This document shows positions 9,199 through 17,515 of a stretch of DNA of 61,088 nucleotides, one piece after another. Every line of letters starts with the position of its first letter. Position 1 is the stretch's first letter. The position numbers and the translations under genes are program-made. The stretch spans positions 258,940 through 320,027 of the forward strand of contig PFGG01000035.1 of the NCBI GenBank assembly GCA_002783405.1, given 5' to 3'. The stretch is from a bacterium (Candidatus Blackallbacteria) CG13_big_fil_rev_8_21_14_2_50_49_14 (GTDB lineage Bacteria; Cyanobacteriota; Sericytochromatia; UBA7694). The notes beneath the pieces are model-generated. The model saw only the letters and a program-made list of their open reading frames with translations. It had not been told where the DNA came from and did not search any database.

Positions 9199-9662
9199 TT
9201 TCTGATGTCCTGGATCCAATTCAGAACTTTCACAGGCTCCTTTAAGTCAGGACAGCGTTCAGAAGCGTCTTTTAAATTATCAATCACTTCCTGAAGTTCT
9301 TCTTCAGTCCGACATTTATCCAAAGCTTTCAAAAACTCAGGACGCACGCCACTGATCCCATTCACAAGCATGGCCAAAACCAAATTGAAATGTGCTTGAT
9401 AATTACCGGGTTCAAGTTTAATGGCTTTTTGTGCGTATTTTAAAGCCTTATCATGATCTGCCTCTTGATTTTGCAGCAAATGCAACCAAGACAAACAGGT
9501 ATAACCTGTCCCATCTTTCGGAGAAAGTAAAACTCCCTGCTCAAACAAAGGAATCACTTCTTCTAAAGGCGCTTTCTGCTCATAAAGTTCAAGCCCACGC
9601 TCAAAAGGGTGTTTTGGCGTTTCTTCAGCAGAAGTGATTACTGACTCTTGTGTTGAAGTCAT
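9195..9662 (-). CDS. TPR-repeat protein
   Basis: 155 residues with two to three degenerate tetratricopeptide repeats (ERGLELYEQKAPLEEVIPLFEQG; ALKYAQKAIKLEPGNYQAHFNL). No signal peptide, so probably a cytoplasmic protein-protein adaptor. Its stop overlaps the patatin start as ATGA, so the pair is translationally coupled and may act together. Confidence 0.7.
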   Translation of the reverse strand: MTSTQESVITSAEETPKHPFERGLELYEQKAPLEEVIPLFEQGVLLSPKDGTGYTCLSWLHLLQNQEADHDKALKYAQKAIKLEPGNYQAHFNLVLAMLVNGISGVRPEFLKALDKCRTEEELQEVIDNLKDASERCPDLKEPVKVLNWIQDIRK

Positions 9663-9721
9663 CGGACATATACCTCAAATTACTCATGGATTTTATATTA
9701 TCTTCAAGCTCTCTATCAAAA

Positions 9722-9753
9722 ATGTCCGGGGTGCTCTTCAGCACTCCGGACAT
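9722..9753 (-). terminator. rpmF terminator
   Basis: Long stem ATGTCCGGGGTGCT / AGCACTCCGGACAT (one G-U pair) with a CTTC loop. On the minus strand it is followed by TTTTTGA, which fits termination of the yceD-rpmF transcript. Confidence 0.85.
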
Positions 9754-9823
9754 ATTCTTTGAGAGAAAAAAATCTCTGACCATTGCCTTAAAAGCAATGG
9801 GATAGGGTCCCACTGGCAGAAAT

Positions 9824-10012
9824 CTAGTTATCCGAAGCAGCAGGGGGAAATACTTCACGGCCCTTATAATGTCCGCAACTGGGGCAGACAACATGGCTCG
9901 GTTTTTTATCTCCACACTGGTTACAAATCACCAACATAGGCAAAACAGCTTTCCAGTGCTGACTACGACTATTGCGCTTAGAGCGGGAAGTTTTCTTTTT
10001 TGGTTGTGGCAT
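9824..10012 (-). CDS. rpmF: 50S ribosomal protein L32
   Basis: 62 residues from the ATG at 10012 (MPQPKKKTSRSKRNSRSQHW). The Arg/Lys-rich N-terminus and the CNQCG...CPSCG zinc ribbon followed by YKGREV are diagnostic of bL32. An in-frame extension upstream of this ATG lacks family similarity. It lies 63 bases downstream of yceD, the arrangement found in most bacteria. Confidence 0.95.
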   Translation of the reverse strand: MPQPKKKTSRSKRNSRSQHWKAVLPMLVICNQCGDKKPSHVVCPSCGHYKGREVFPPAASDN

Positions 10013-10075
10013 AAACTCAGCCTTGGCGGTTAGGAGAACCACCAACCTCCTTTTTATGGTATTGGATTGTATTAT

Positions 10076-10621
10076 TCATTGTTTGGAAGAGTCAACTTCC
10101 CAGGATTGAACAGCCTGGCGAATGGATTCCCATGCCGGATCTGGCGAAGAGAAATCAAAGCTTTGGTTGACACGTGCCAAATCTTCATTATAGCAGCTTT
10201 CTGAACTCAATTTCTGAGCAGGCAGATTCAAAATGATATATTGTCGAATCAATTCAGCGATATCGAGTTCTTCTTCTGGCAAAATTTGTTCACCCGCCTC
10301 TTCAGGCGTTAACTCCAGATTTTCTTCGAAAGAATATTCAGAAACAACTTCTACCGCCTCTTCAAAATTAAAATTTTGCTCAAAGAGATAGGGATTCAAG
10401 GTGCGATCACAAATCAACTCAAGACAGGCTTGAACCTCAGCCCAAATACGAATAATATTCGTTTGCAGTTCAAGGCGAATCTGCCCCTTGAGAGATTTCA
10501 CTTTCATCTCTGGGTCATCAAAATGACCCGGTGGAAAATCCAGCTCAAAGACAGCCGTTTTCTGGGGCAAACGAGATAACTCAGCAGGTGTGATATAAAA
10601 CTTTTGATAAAATTGTGTCAT
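10076..10621 (-). CDS. yceD: YceD / DUF177 family protein
   Basis: 181 residues, acidic, with FELDFPPGHFDDPEMKVKSLKGQIRLELQ and a LICDRTLNPYLFEQ segment (usually C-x-R-C; here only one Cys remains) and an acidic IAELIRQYIILNLPAQ C-terminal block. DUF177 proteins next to rpmF are implicated in 23S rRNA accumulation. The ATG at 10621 is preferred over a TTG two codons upstream; no clear ribosome binding site is seen. Confidence 0.8.
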   Translation of the reverse strand: MTQFYQKFYITPAELSRLPQKTAVFELDFPPGHFDDPEMKVKSLKGQIRLELQTNIIRIWAEVQACLELICDRTLNPYLFEQNFNFEEAVEVVSEYSFEENLELTPEEAGEQILPEEELDIAELIRQYIILNLPAQKLSSESCYNEDLARVNQSFDFSSPDPAWESIRQAVQSWEVDSSKQ

Positions 10622-10719
10622 ATTCAAAATCTAGGAAAATCGGGATAAACACTAAGTTAATGTAACATTCATCTTCAGGATCTTCAAGGTAATACAATGA
10701 GGATCACGGGATCTCTTGC

Positions 10720-12081
10720 TTAAAGAACCTCATCAAAGAAAGAAAAGACTTTTGCTTTTACACGCTGCCAGGTGGTGAAGGATTGGCTGTCAAAGGGAGC
10801 CAAAGCGTGGCTATTGTGTTCAAAGAGACGGGACTCAACCGTTTTAGCAAAACTTGCATCTGTCACTGAAAGATTCAATTCCTGGTTATTTTCAAGCGCT
10901 CGGGTATCAAAATTTGTAGAACCAATCGTCGTCCAAATGCCATCAATGGTCATCAGTTTGGCATGGGTCATGACATTGTTTTCTTTACCGGGATCCACCT
11001 TGAACACTTTGGCGCCGACTTTCATCAGTTTTTCACCATTTTGTTGATTGATCATATTCAACACCGGGTTATCACTCAAGCCTGGAAGCAAAACACGCAC
11101 TTCAACACCACGACGGGCCGCTTGAATTAGGGCATCAACAATATCTGGATCTGAGAAATAAGGTTGAACCAGATAAATATGGTGCAATGCAGTTTGTATT
11201 GCGCTGATAAATGCATTTTTACTGTCTTTTTCTTTTCCCGCTTCTTGGGGGCTGGTCACCGTTACACGGGTAGCACTGCTGCCAAAACGAACACCAGCAG
11301 GTAAACGGGGAATCACGGCCGGCATTTTCCCGCCCGCATGGGTCCAGTTTACAAAAAACTCACCCTGCATCTCCTGAACAGATTCCCCTTCAGCGTAGGC
11401 CATAATATCGTGCCATTCAAACTGGTATTCATCTCCAACGTTCATCCCACCGGTCATGCCACGGGTACCGTCTGCCAAAACAAGTTTGCGATGGGTGATA
11501 TTTACATTTTCCCAGTCAAACAGCTTTTTATTGTAAAGTTTGGTATCGACACCATTCTGTTGCAGAAATTTGATAATTTCACCCGACTCATTTACTTGGC
11601 CCATGGCATCTAACAGAACTTTGACATCTACGCCCTGTTTCTTTTTGGCGACAAGTTCCTGGGCAATTTCCCAACCTGTTTTGTCATCGTGAAATAAAAA
11701 CATTTCAAGATAAAGACTTTGATGTGCTGAACGAATCACATCTTTCATTTTGGCAAAAGATTCTTTGCCATCAACTAAGAGTTCAACATGGTTATTAAAG
11801 GTGTTTTTGGTGCCTGTAGCCTGATCTATGGCACGGTTAATGCTGCTGGCAGAAGACTGCAATTGCAGCAATTGAATAGGAGCAACACGGTTTTGACTGG
11901 TGGGAATATTCAACTCGAGGCGATCCCGATTGAAAACTTGCCCCGGAGGAAGCAAAGGGGAAGGTTGAGCCGGTTGCGCAGGGGAAAAAGGGCGCTGAAG
12001 CTTCAAATGAGCGGGTGAATTATAGGTATCCCAATAATTCATCAGCTTTGATACATTTTGATTTTGTAATGCGTTTGGCAT
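10720..12081 (-). CDS. Phospholipase D family protein, cardiolipin-synthase-like
   Basis: 453 residues with two HKD motifs: H-R-K-L-V-L-A-D-G followed by GGMN, and H-A-K-L-M-T-I-D-G followed by GSTNFDTRALENNQE. Both active-site halves are intact. It lacks the N-terminal transmembrane pair of ClsA; instead the first ~80 residues are Pro/Gln-rich. Cardiolipin synthesis or another phosphatidyl transfer is likely but not proven. The ATG at 12081 is used; a GTG at 12102 is in frame. The AGGGAG that could serve as its ribosome binding site forms part of the terminator hairpin at 12092-12119. Confidence 0.85.
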   Translation of the reverse strand: MPNALQNQNVSKLMNYWDTYNSPAHLKLQRPFSPAQPAQPSPLLPPGQVFNRDRLELNIPTSQNRVAPIQLLQLQSSASSINRAIDQATGTKNTFNNHVELLVDGKESFAKMKDVIRSAHQSLYLEMFLFHDDKTGWEIAQELVAKKKQGVDVKVLLDAMGQVNESGEIIKFLQQNGVDTKLYNKKLFDWENVNITHRKLVLADGTRGMTGGMNVGDEYQFEWHDIMAYAEGESVQEMQGEFFVNWTHAGGKMPAVIPRLPAGVRFGSSATRVTVTSPQEAGKEKDSKNAFISAIQTALHHIYLVQPYFSDPDIVDALIQAARRGVEVRVLLPGLSDNPVLNMINQQNGEKLMKVGAKVFKVDPGKENNVMTHAKLMTIDGIWTTIGSTNFDTRALENNQELNLSVTDASFAKTVESRLFEHNSHALAPFDSQSFTTWQRVKAKVFSFFDEVL

Positions 12082-12091
12082 AGAAACCAAA

Positions 12092-12119
12092 AACTCCCTC
12101 ACTTCTCTGTAAGGGAGTT
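12092..12119 (-). terminator. Hairpin between DUF4438 gene and phospholipase D gene
   Basis: Inverted repeat AACTCCCT / AGGGAGTT with a 12-base loop, followed on the minus strand by TTTTTGG. It looks like a terminator for the upstream gene, but its second arm also carries the AGGGAG in front of the next start. Confidence 0.65.
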
Positions 12120-12164
12120 ATAGACTAACGTGAAATAAAACTGACGCTAAGAATTGGTTAACTT

Positions 12165-13055
12165 TTACTCAACCCGATAGCGACCTATTTTTAAGTATTG
12201 ACCTATATTGGCATTCGGATAAATCAAAGGCTGGATTTCTCCTTGGGTAGAGGTCAAAAGCGTGGTGACACCGGGTCCATGACCTGCCGTATATGAGTCA
12301 GTATGACAGACAATCCCAATCGTTACCGCCCCTTTTTGGAAGGACCAGCCATAATAAGACTTATAATCCATCAAGGCCACAAAGTCTCCAAGTTTCAGCT
12401 TATCCAACCCCAATTGACGGATATAGGCCTGATCTGAGGTTTGAATATCAATATCCGCCTTATAGCCATCGGTACGCCCCAAACCAGAGCCCAAAAGTTC
12501 GGCAGGAACTGTTGCCACCACAGGCACACGCAGCAGCTTCTCACCAGGATCTTCTTCTATTCCCATTTTATGCAGAAGCGAAGGGGCCAAGCTCCAAATC
12601 AAAACCTCAGGATAATCACTCAATGCTAAACCCTGCCCAAAAGCACGTATTTGGATCCGATCTTCATAGCTCAGGAGATCAAGTACCTCCTCTGAAAAAT
12701 CGATCATCACGTGTTCGCACCCCCCATGCGTTCCCGTCACAATGCCTTTGGCCCCTTTGGCTTCGCCAGAAATAATCCGGGCTTCGTTGCCAATACAGGC
12801 AAAATAATTATAGGAAAGGTTGACTCCTTGCTCTCTTTTCTCAAGCGAAGCTGTGCTGGAAACCGCTGGTTCAGCATGATCGGCGACCCAGCCAAAAGCA
12901 CTGTCTCCAACCTTCAAATTATAGTTAATCCCACCGACACCTGGCAGCATCAAGCCTTTGCCATCATGGGATACCCGCCATCCCGAAGCTCCCGGATAAA
13001 TGGGACTTCCCTGAACAGCATTCATGATCAATGAGGATTCATTTGTTTTTAACAT
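12165..13055 (-). CDS. DUF4438 family protein
   Basis: 296 residues matching the DUF4438 pattern: PGVGGINYNLKVGDSAFGW, CIGNEARIISGEAKGAKGIVTGTHGGCEHVMIDF, and GAVTIGIVCHTDSYTAGHGPGVTTLLTS near the C-terminus. The function is unknown; the Gly-rich His-containing blocks suggest a binding or catalytic site. Its ATG overlaps the gatC stop by one base (TGATG), so translation is coupled to gatC. Confidence 0.75.
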   Translation of the reverse strand: MLKTNESSLIMNAVQGSPIYPGASGWRVSHDGKGLMLPGVGGINYNLKVGDSAFGWVADHAEPAVSSTASLEKREQGVNLSYNYFACIGNEARIISGEAKGAKGIVTGTHGGCEHVMIDFSEEVLDLLSYEDRIQIRAFGQGLALSDYPEVLIWSLAPSLLHKMGIEEDPGEKLLRVPVVATVPAELLGSGLGRTDGYKADIDIQTSDQAYIRQLGLDKLKLGDFVALMDYKSYYGWSFQKGAVTIGIVCHTDSYTAGHGPGVTTLLTSTQGEIQPLIYPNANIGQYLKIGRYRVE

Positions 13056-13345
13056 CAGGCTTGCCCCATAATCTGAGGAACTTTAAAGTAGGCATCTTCT
13101 GTTTCAGGCGCATTTTGAAAGACCTGTTCAGAACTCAAACTGTGACGAACCTTGTCGTTTCGATAGACATTCTTGATCGACAGAGAATGACAGGCTGGCT
13201 CAACACCTTCGGTATCGACTTCAGCTAACTGATCTACATAATCTAAGACAGTCGCAAGGTCGTGTTTTAATCTTTCAATTTCTGGTTCTGAAAAACTTAA
13301 ACGAGAAAGCTTGGCGATATGCCGGATGGTTTCAGATGTAATCAT
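13055..13345 (-). CDS. gatC: Aspartyl/glutamyl-tRNA amidotransferase subunit C
   Basis: 96 residues of the small clamp subunit that holds GatA and GatB together during transamidation of Glu-tRNA-Gln/Asp-tRNA-Asn: HIAKLSRLSFSEPEIERLKHDL, ILDYVDQL-type helix and the C-terminal APETEDAYFKVPQIM. gatA and gatB are not in the window. It is the first gene to the left of the origin-like region and is transcribed away from it. Confidence 0.95.
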   Translation of the reverse strand: MITSETIRHIAKLSRLSFSEPEIERLKHDLATVLDYVDQLAEVDTEGVEPACHSLSIKNVYRNDKVRHSLSSEQVFQNAPETEDAYFKVPQIMGQA

Positions 13346-13435
13346 ATGAAATCCTTTTTATTGAGAGTGAAAGTATTTTACCAATTCTCTGATCTATGCG
13401 CAGAAATGAAGCTTTTTTAGCATCCCCTTAAAATC

Positions 13436-13487
13436 TGTGGATAACCTGTGGATAACTCTATCCAATTTGTGGATAATTTGTGGATAA
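13436..13487 (-). promoter_or_regulatory. Left DnaA-box cluster (four boxes)
   Basis: Four perfect TGTGGATAA boxes in the same orientation, starting at 13436, 13447, 13468 and 13479. Steps are 11, 21 and 11 bp, so all face roughly the same side of the helix. Confidence 0.85.
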
Positions 13488-14120
13488 TCCGTTCAAACAA
13501 GGACCTAAGAATTTAGTCTAAGGCGCATGAATACTCTATTTTATACCTGTGCAAAAATCACAATAAAACGCTCTGAATAATTCTGTATGAATGGATCTCT
13601 GTGGAAAACTTGTGGAAAACCTGCTCTTTTTTTGGGGATATGTTGTGAATAAACCCCATGGTAGCCGACGAAAGGATCTTGGGCTCTGAACGATCTGTCA
13701 TCTCCTTTTACTCCCGACACCGATCAAAAGATCCGGGGAGATCCCGCCAATCAAAACCGACAGATCATGCTACCCTTTCTCCGGACAAAAACCGGTCATT
13801 TATTTCAAAAAATTTGGATCCATATTTTCAAAAAAGGATCGAAATGGCCAGCGGATCGATCTTCTGGACATTTTCAAGCAGTAAAAGTATGAATGCTTAT
13901 TTCATAAGCATTTGTGCGCATTATCACAAAAGAGAAGATCCAGTGGATCCTCGTAAAGATCGGACCGCTCTCCGCAATATTGCTTTCGAATTGAATTTCA
14001 AAAATGGGAACTGTCAAGTCTCCCAAATGTGTTTGATCGGTGAGTGGATCCTGTCTATAGAAGATCCGCTTTGAAGTCGGCTCACAAAAAATAAAGTGTC
14101 GGTGTGATCGGAACTGGATC

Positions 14121-14245
14121 TATATTAGTAGACAATTGTTTGAATTCTTTATATACTAGTAGACAATAAAAGACATCATTAAAAAGACATCTGAATAAAC
14201 AAGAAAATGTTTAGTTTTTTATATTTTTGTTTATTTTTATGAATG
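14121..14245. promoter_or_regulatory. AT-rich candidate DNA unwinding element
   Basis: Very AT-rich, with two copies of TAGTAGACAAT (14126-14136 and 14157-14167, 31 bp apart). TAG repeats beside DnaA boxes recall the DnaA-trio element on which DnaA spreads during strand opening; that reading is inferred. Confidence 0.55.
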
Positions 14246-14248
14246 TGT

Positions 14249-14351
14249 TTGTGGATAAGTTGTGGATAACCCTCCCCCTTGTCTGTGGAAACTTCTGTGG
14301 AAAAAAGAGGGCCTGTTGAGAAGCCCAACTTTTTCCACAACTTATCCACAA
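14249..14351. repeat. 18-bp inverted repeat of a double DnaA box
   Basis: TTGTGGATAAGTTGTGGA at 14249-14266 recurs as its exact complement at 14334-14351. Each arm holds two DnaA boxes (the inner one near-consensus on the right arm). Two further TGTGGAAA-type boxes lie between the arms at 14284 and 14296. Confidence 0.8.
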
Positions 14352-14558
14352 GTTAAAATTTAGCTTAAAGAACGATTACTCTTGAGTTCAAGCTCAGATA
14401 TCCACATTTCCACAGGCCCTACTACTTCTGATCATATAATTTGATCTGATCTTGAAAGATCTGATCTTTAAGCTATAGATCTGTTGGGTTTTCAATTGCC
14501 TGGGGGTATGTTAGTTTGGTACATATCCATATGATCGATTTTAAAGAGACAGACCATC

Positions 14559-15674
14559 ATGAAAATTACCTGTTCAACAGAACAATTGAAAAAAACGCTC
14601 CAAGCAGTGCAACGGGCAGTCGCCAGTAAAGGAATTCTTCCTGTACTCAGCAATGTATTGCTGACCTCTGATGAAGAAAATGAGAGTTATCTCAAGGTTG
14701 TAGGCACTGATTTAGAAATTGGGGTTGAAAGCAAGCTTGAAATTCAGAACCCACAAAAATTAAACATCACCATTCCTGCGAAAAAATTGTTTGAAATTGT
14801 CAACAAGTTTCCTGATGAAACGATTCATTTTGATTTTCATGAATCAGGCTCTGTGGATTTGCTTGGGGAAAAACTAAAATTTAATCTGAATACCTTGCCC
14901 GCTGATGATTTTCCCAGACTTCCCCATGTCGATAGAGAAAGCCAATTTTCGCTGTCCCTCAATGATTTTTGTCAGGCCATCAGACAGACAACTTTTGCTA
15001 CAGCCACAGATTCAGCCAAAAGTATTTTAACCGGTGTGAATGTTCAGTTGGGCAATGGTCAATTGCGCTTGGCTGCGACCGATGGCTACCGTCTTGCCGT
15101 CAGACAGGTAGTTTTACAAGAGGAATCTCAGGCCAGTCTGAATGTGATTATTCCCAAACGAACCTTGGTTGAATTGGAACGCCTGGTAAAACAGGATGAA
15201 CGGGAACTGATCGGAATGTCAGTGACTGACAGTCATGTTTTGTTTGAATCCGAAGGGAAAGTGCTGACCTCCCGACTGATCGAGGGCAAGTATCCTGATT
15301 ATAATAAGATTTTGCCCAAAACCTTCGGACGTAAAATTTGGCTGGAAACACGCCCATTTCTCAATGCTGTTGAACGTGTTTCGATTATGGCTTCAGAGCA
15401 AACCCATGTGATCAGCTTTGATATTCAAGCCTCAGAATTGATCATTACAGCCGGAGCTGAGCAGGGGAAAGCAAGAGAGTCGGTAGAAGTCAAAACCGAG
15501 GGTGAACCTTTAAATATTAGCTTTAATGCCAATTATTTATTGGATGTGCTCAAGATTTTTGCTGAAGACGCAAGCCATATCCTTTTGCAGCTGAACAGTG
15601 AAATTCAACCTGCGGTTGTGCAATCGGTAGACAATGATGATTATGTCTGTATGTTGATGCCGATCAAACCTTAA
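14559..15674 (+). CDS. dnaN: DNA polymerase III beta subunit (sliding clamp)
   Basis: 371 residues, the standard clamp length, beginning MKITCSTEQLKKTLQAVQRAVASK and ending in the conserved VCMLMPIKP-type C-terminus (YVCMLMPIKP), with TDGYRLA in the middle domain. It encircles DNA and tethers the replicative polymerase. It is the first gene to the right of the origin-like region and is followed by recF after one base. Confidence 0.97.
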   Translation: MKITCSTEQLKKTLQAVQRAVASKGILPVLSNVLLTSDEENESYLKVVGTDLEIGVESKLEIQNPQKLNITIPAKKLFEIVNKFPDETIHFDFHESGSVDLLGEKLKFNLNTLPADDFPRLPHVDRESQFSLSLNDFCQAIRQTTFATATDSAKSILTGVNVQLGNGQLRLAATDGYRLAVRQVVLQEESQASLNVIIPKRTLVELERLVKQDERELIGMSVTDSHVLFESEGKVLTSRLIEGKYPDYNKILPKTFGRKIWLETRPFLNAVERVSIMASEQTHVISFDIQASELIITAGAEQGKARESVEVKTEGEPLNISFNANYLLDVLKIFAEDASHILLQLNSEIQPAVVQSVDNDDYVCMLMPIKP

Positions 15675-15675
15675 T

Positions 15676-16818
15676 GTGTGGATTCAAGCTCTTGAACTCA
15701 ATCATTTCAGGAACTACCAAAAACTCCAATTAGATTTGGATCCGTTTCGGCAGATTGCTTTGGTGGGACTGAATGCTCAAGGTAAAAGCAATTTACTTGA
15801 GAGTTTGTTTTTACTTGCCTTTGCATCCTCGTTTAGAACCTCGTCCTTAACAGAGTTAATCTATTGGGGTGAAAACATGGCCCGAATAGAAGGTACTTTT
15901 GGATATCAAAACAATGTGCCCGTTCATCTGAAGTTTTATGTTCAACGCAATGGGAAACGTGTTGCTGCAGTAAACCATGTTGGACAAAAGCGTCTCGCCA
16001 ATTATATTGGCTATATTCGCCTGGTTTGTTTTACCTCTAAAGATTTATTAATGTTGACGGGTCAACCCTCTGATCGCAGACAGTTTATCGATTTGCTCCT
16101 TATTCAGAGCTATCCTCGCTATTATTCGCTTTTACAAAACTATAACCGTCTTTTGAAACAGCGCAACAGTCTTTTGAAAAGCTTGAAAAAATCAGATTCA
16201 CGCCTGCCCAACAGTGATTTGGAACAATCGTTGGAATCTTGGGATTTACAATTGGCGGAAACAGGTGCTCAGATCATTCAAAAACGGGTAGAGGCTTTGA
16301 AAGTTTTTTCTGAATATATGAATGAATCCCATGCGCAAATGTCGTCACAGACTGAAAGCGTTAAGTTAGGATATCGCTCAAGTTTAGGAGAGGTAGCAGA
16401 GGGTTCAAGAGCTGAGATGACAGAACAATTTTGCCGACTTCTCAAGCAGAAAAGGATAGCTGATATTTTACATGGCTACAGTTCTGTAGGACCGCATCGT
16501 GATGATCTCTATTTCTTACTGGGGGGCAGAGAACTTCGACATTTTGGATCTCAAGGTCAAATCCGAACGACCGCTTTGGCTTTGAAAATGGCTGAAGTTA
16601 AATTTTTGACAGAATTGTTTCACGAGCCGCCCATTTTACTCTTGGATGATGTATTCTCAGAATTGGATATCCAACGTCAGCAAGCTTTGCTTGAACATAT
16701 TCAGCAACCTGGCATTCAAACTTTTTTAACGACCACCCATTTGGATGGACCTGTACAACGCATTTTGGGAGAACAGGCCAAAGTTTTTCATGTTTCAAAG
16801 GGAGAAATCTTTGAATGA
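15676..16818 (+). CDS. recF: DNA replication and repair protein RecF
   Basis: SMC-like ATPase that loads RecA at single-strand gaps. 380 residues with Walker A GLNAQGKSN (31-39), the QGQIRTTALALKMAE signature region and Walker B PILLLDDVFSELD. The start is a GTG one base after the dnaN stop; no strong ribosome binding site, so it probably depends on dnaN translation. Its TGA overlaps the ATG of the next gene. Confidence 0.95.
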   Translation: MWIQALELNHFRNYQKLQLDLDPFRQIALVGLNAQGKSNLLESLFLLAFASSFRTSSLTELIYWGENMARIEGTFGYQNNVPVHLKFYVQRNGKRVAAVNHVGQKRLANYIGYIRLVCFTSKDLLMLTGQPSDRRQFIDLLLIQSYPRYYSLLQNYNRLLKQRNSLLKSLKKSDSRLPNSDLEQSLESWDLQLAETGAQIIQKRVEALKVFSEYMNESHAQMSSQTESVKLGYRSSLGEVAEGSRAEMTEQFCRLLKQKRIADILHGYSSVGPHRDDLYFLLGGRELRHFGSQGQIRTTALALKMAEVKFLTELFHEPPILLLDDVFSELDIQRQQALLEHIQQPGIQTFLTTTHLDGPVQRILGEQAKVFHVSKGEIFE

Positions 16819-17417
16819 AGCAGAAAAAAAACACACGTCGCTCAGGGCTTCAGCCCATGAGTTATCTGCTTTCAAGCTATATGCACCAGTTGAAAGATTT
16901 AAAACAGGATCGTCTGGGGTTGATTTTAGAAAGGTGGGTGGATATTGTCGGACCCTTTATTTCTGAGCGAATGGAACCGATTCGAATTGAAGAAGATCGC
17001 TTAATTTGTTATGTGGTTTCCTCGAGTCTATTACACGAGTTTTCGTTTCTGGAAACAGATATTCTTAGAAAATTGGTAAATTATCCTTGTGGAGAAGGAA
17101 TCAAAGGGATTCGTCTCACCACTGTAAAACCTCCCTCGAAACACAAGCCACCCGAAAAAAGACAAAAAACACAGCCGATTCAGCTTCCGCCTGAAAAATT
17201 AAATTTGAGAGAAATTCATGCCTTGGAAGAAAGTGTCCAGATTATTAAGGATCAGGATACACAAGCGCGTGTACTGCGCCTACTGAAAGCCATGGAAACC
17301 AGAAAGAAAACATTGGCATTTCACCATTGGAAGTATTGTGCCCATTGCCAAAATTACTGTGAGCCGCGCTATAAAGTCTGCCCGATTTGTAATCAATCCC
17401 TTCGGAGTGGCTCTTAA
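16815..17417 (+). CDS. dciA: DciA-like helicase loader (DUF721) with C-terminal zinc ribbon
   Basis: DciA is the widespread loader/operator of the DnaB helicase. 200 residues: DUF721 domain at ~15-105 (LGLILERWVDIVGPFISERMEPIRIEEDRLICYVVSS summarised by RW..IVG and the following strands), a basic Lys/Pro linker (~108-130), a helical stretch, and a C-terminal CAHC...CPIC zinc-binding pair (~175-195) that the minimal DciA domain lacks. ATGA coupling to recF and the place beside the origin support a role in replication. The DUF721 call is firm; the loader function is family knowledge. Confidence 0.8.
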   Translation: MKQKKNTRRSGLQPMSYLLSSYMHQLKDLKQDRLGLILERWVDIVGPFISERMEPIRIEEDRLICYVVSSSLLHEFSFLETDILRKLVNYPCGEGIKGIRLTTVKPPSKHKPPEKRQKTQPIQLPPEKLNLREIHALEESVQIIKDQDTQARVLRLLKAMETRKKTLAFHHWKYCAHCQNYCEPRYKVCPICNQSLRSGS

Positions 17418-17515
17418 ATGGACTCTCTTAAAGGGTCTTGTTATACTTTGGAGATGTATGCAGAGCATGGATTTAAAAGTATGAAATTACGACGCTACCA
17501 AAGGACAAGTCAGGC

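Larger units (their letters stand above)
13400..14540. other. oriC: Probable chromosomal replication origin (oriC)
   Basis: A 1.2-kb non-coding gap between divergent gatC and dnaN. Perfect DnaA boxes (TGTGGATAA or its complement) occur at 13436, 13447, 13468, 13479, 14250, 14261 and 14342; near-consensus TGTGGAAAA-type boxes at 13600, 13611, 14296 and 14331. An AT-rich stretch at ~14121-14245 lies directly left of the 14250/14261 pair and is the candidate unwinding element. GATC occurs 25 times between 13675 and 14536. Genes point away on both sides and dnaN-recF follow. dnaA is not adjacent. Confidence 0.88.

Noticed and set aside
9625-9915. 96-codon minus-strand frame overlapping rpmF and its terminator
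   Set aside because: It runs through the rpmF coding region in another frame and through the terminator hairpin.
13658-14074. 138-codon open frame in the origin region
   Set aside because: No recognisable family, it is packed with GATC-containing codons and sits between DnaA box clusters; length is compatible with chance.
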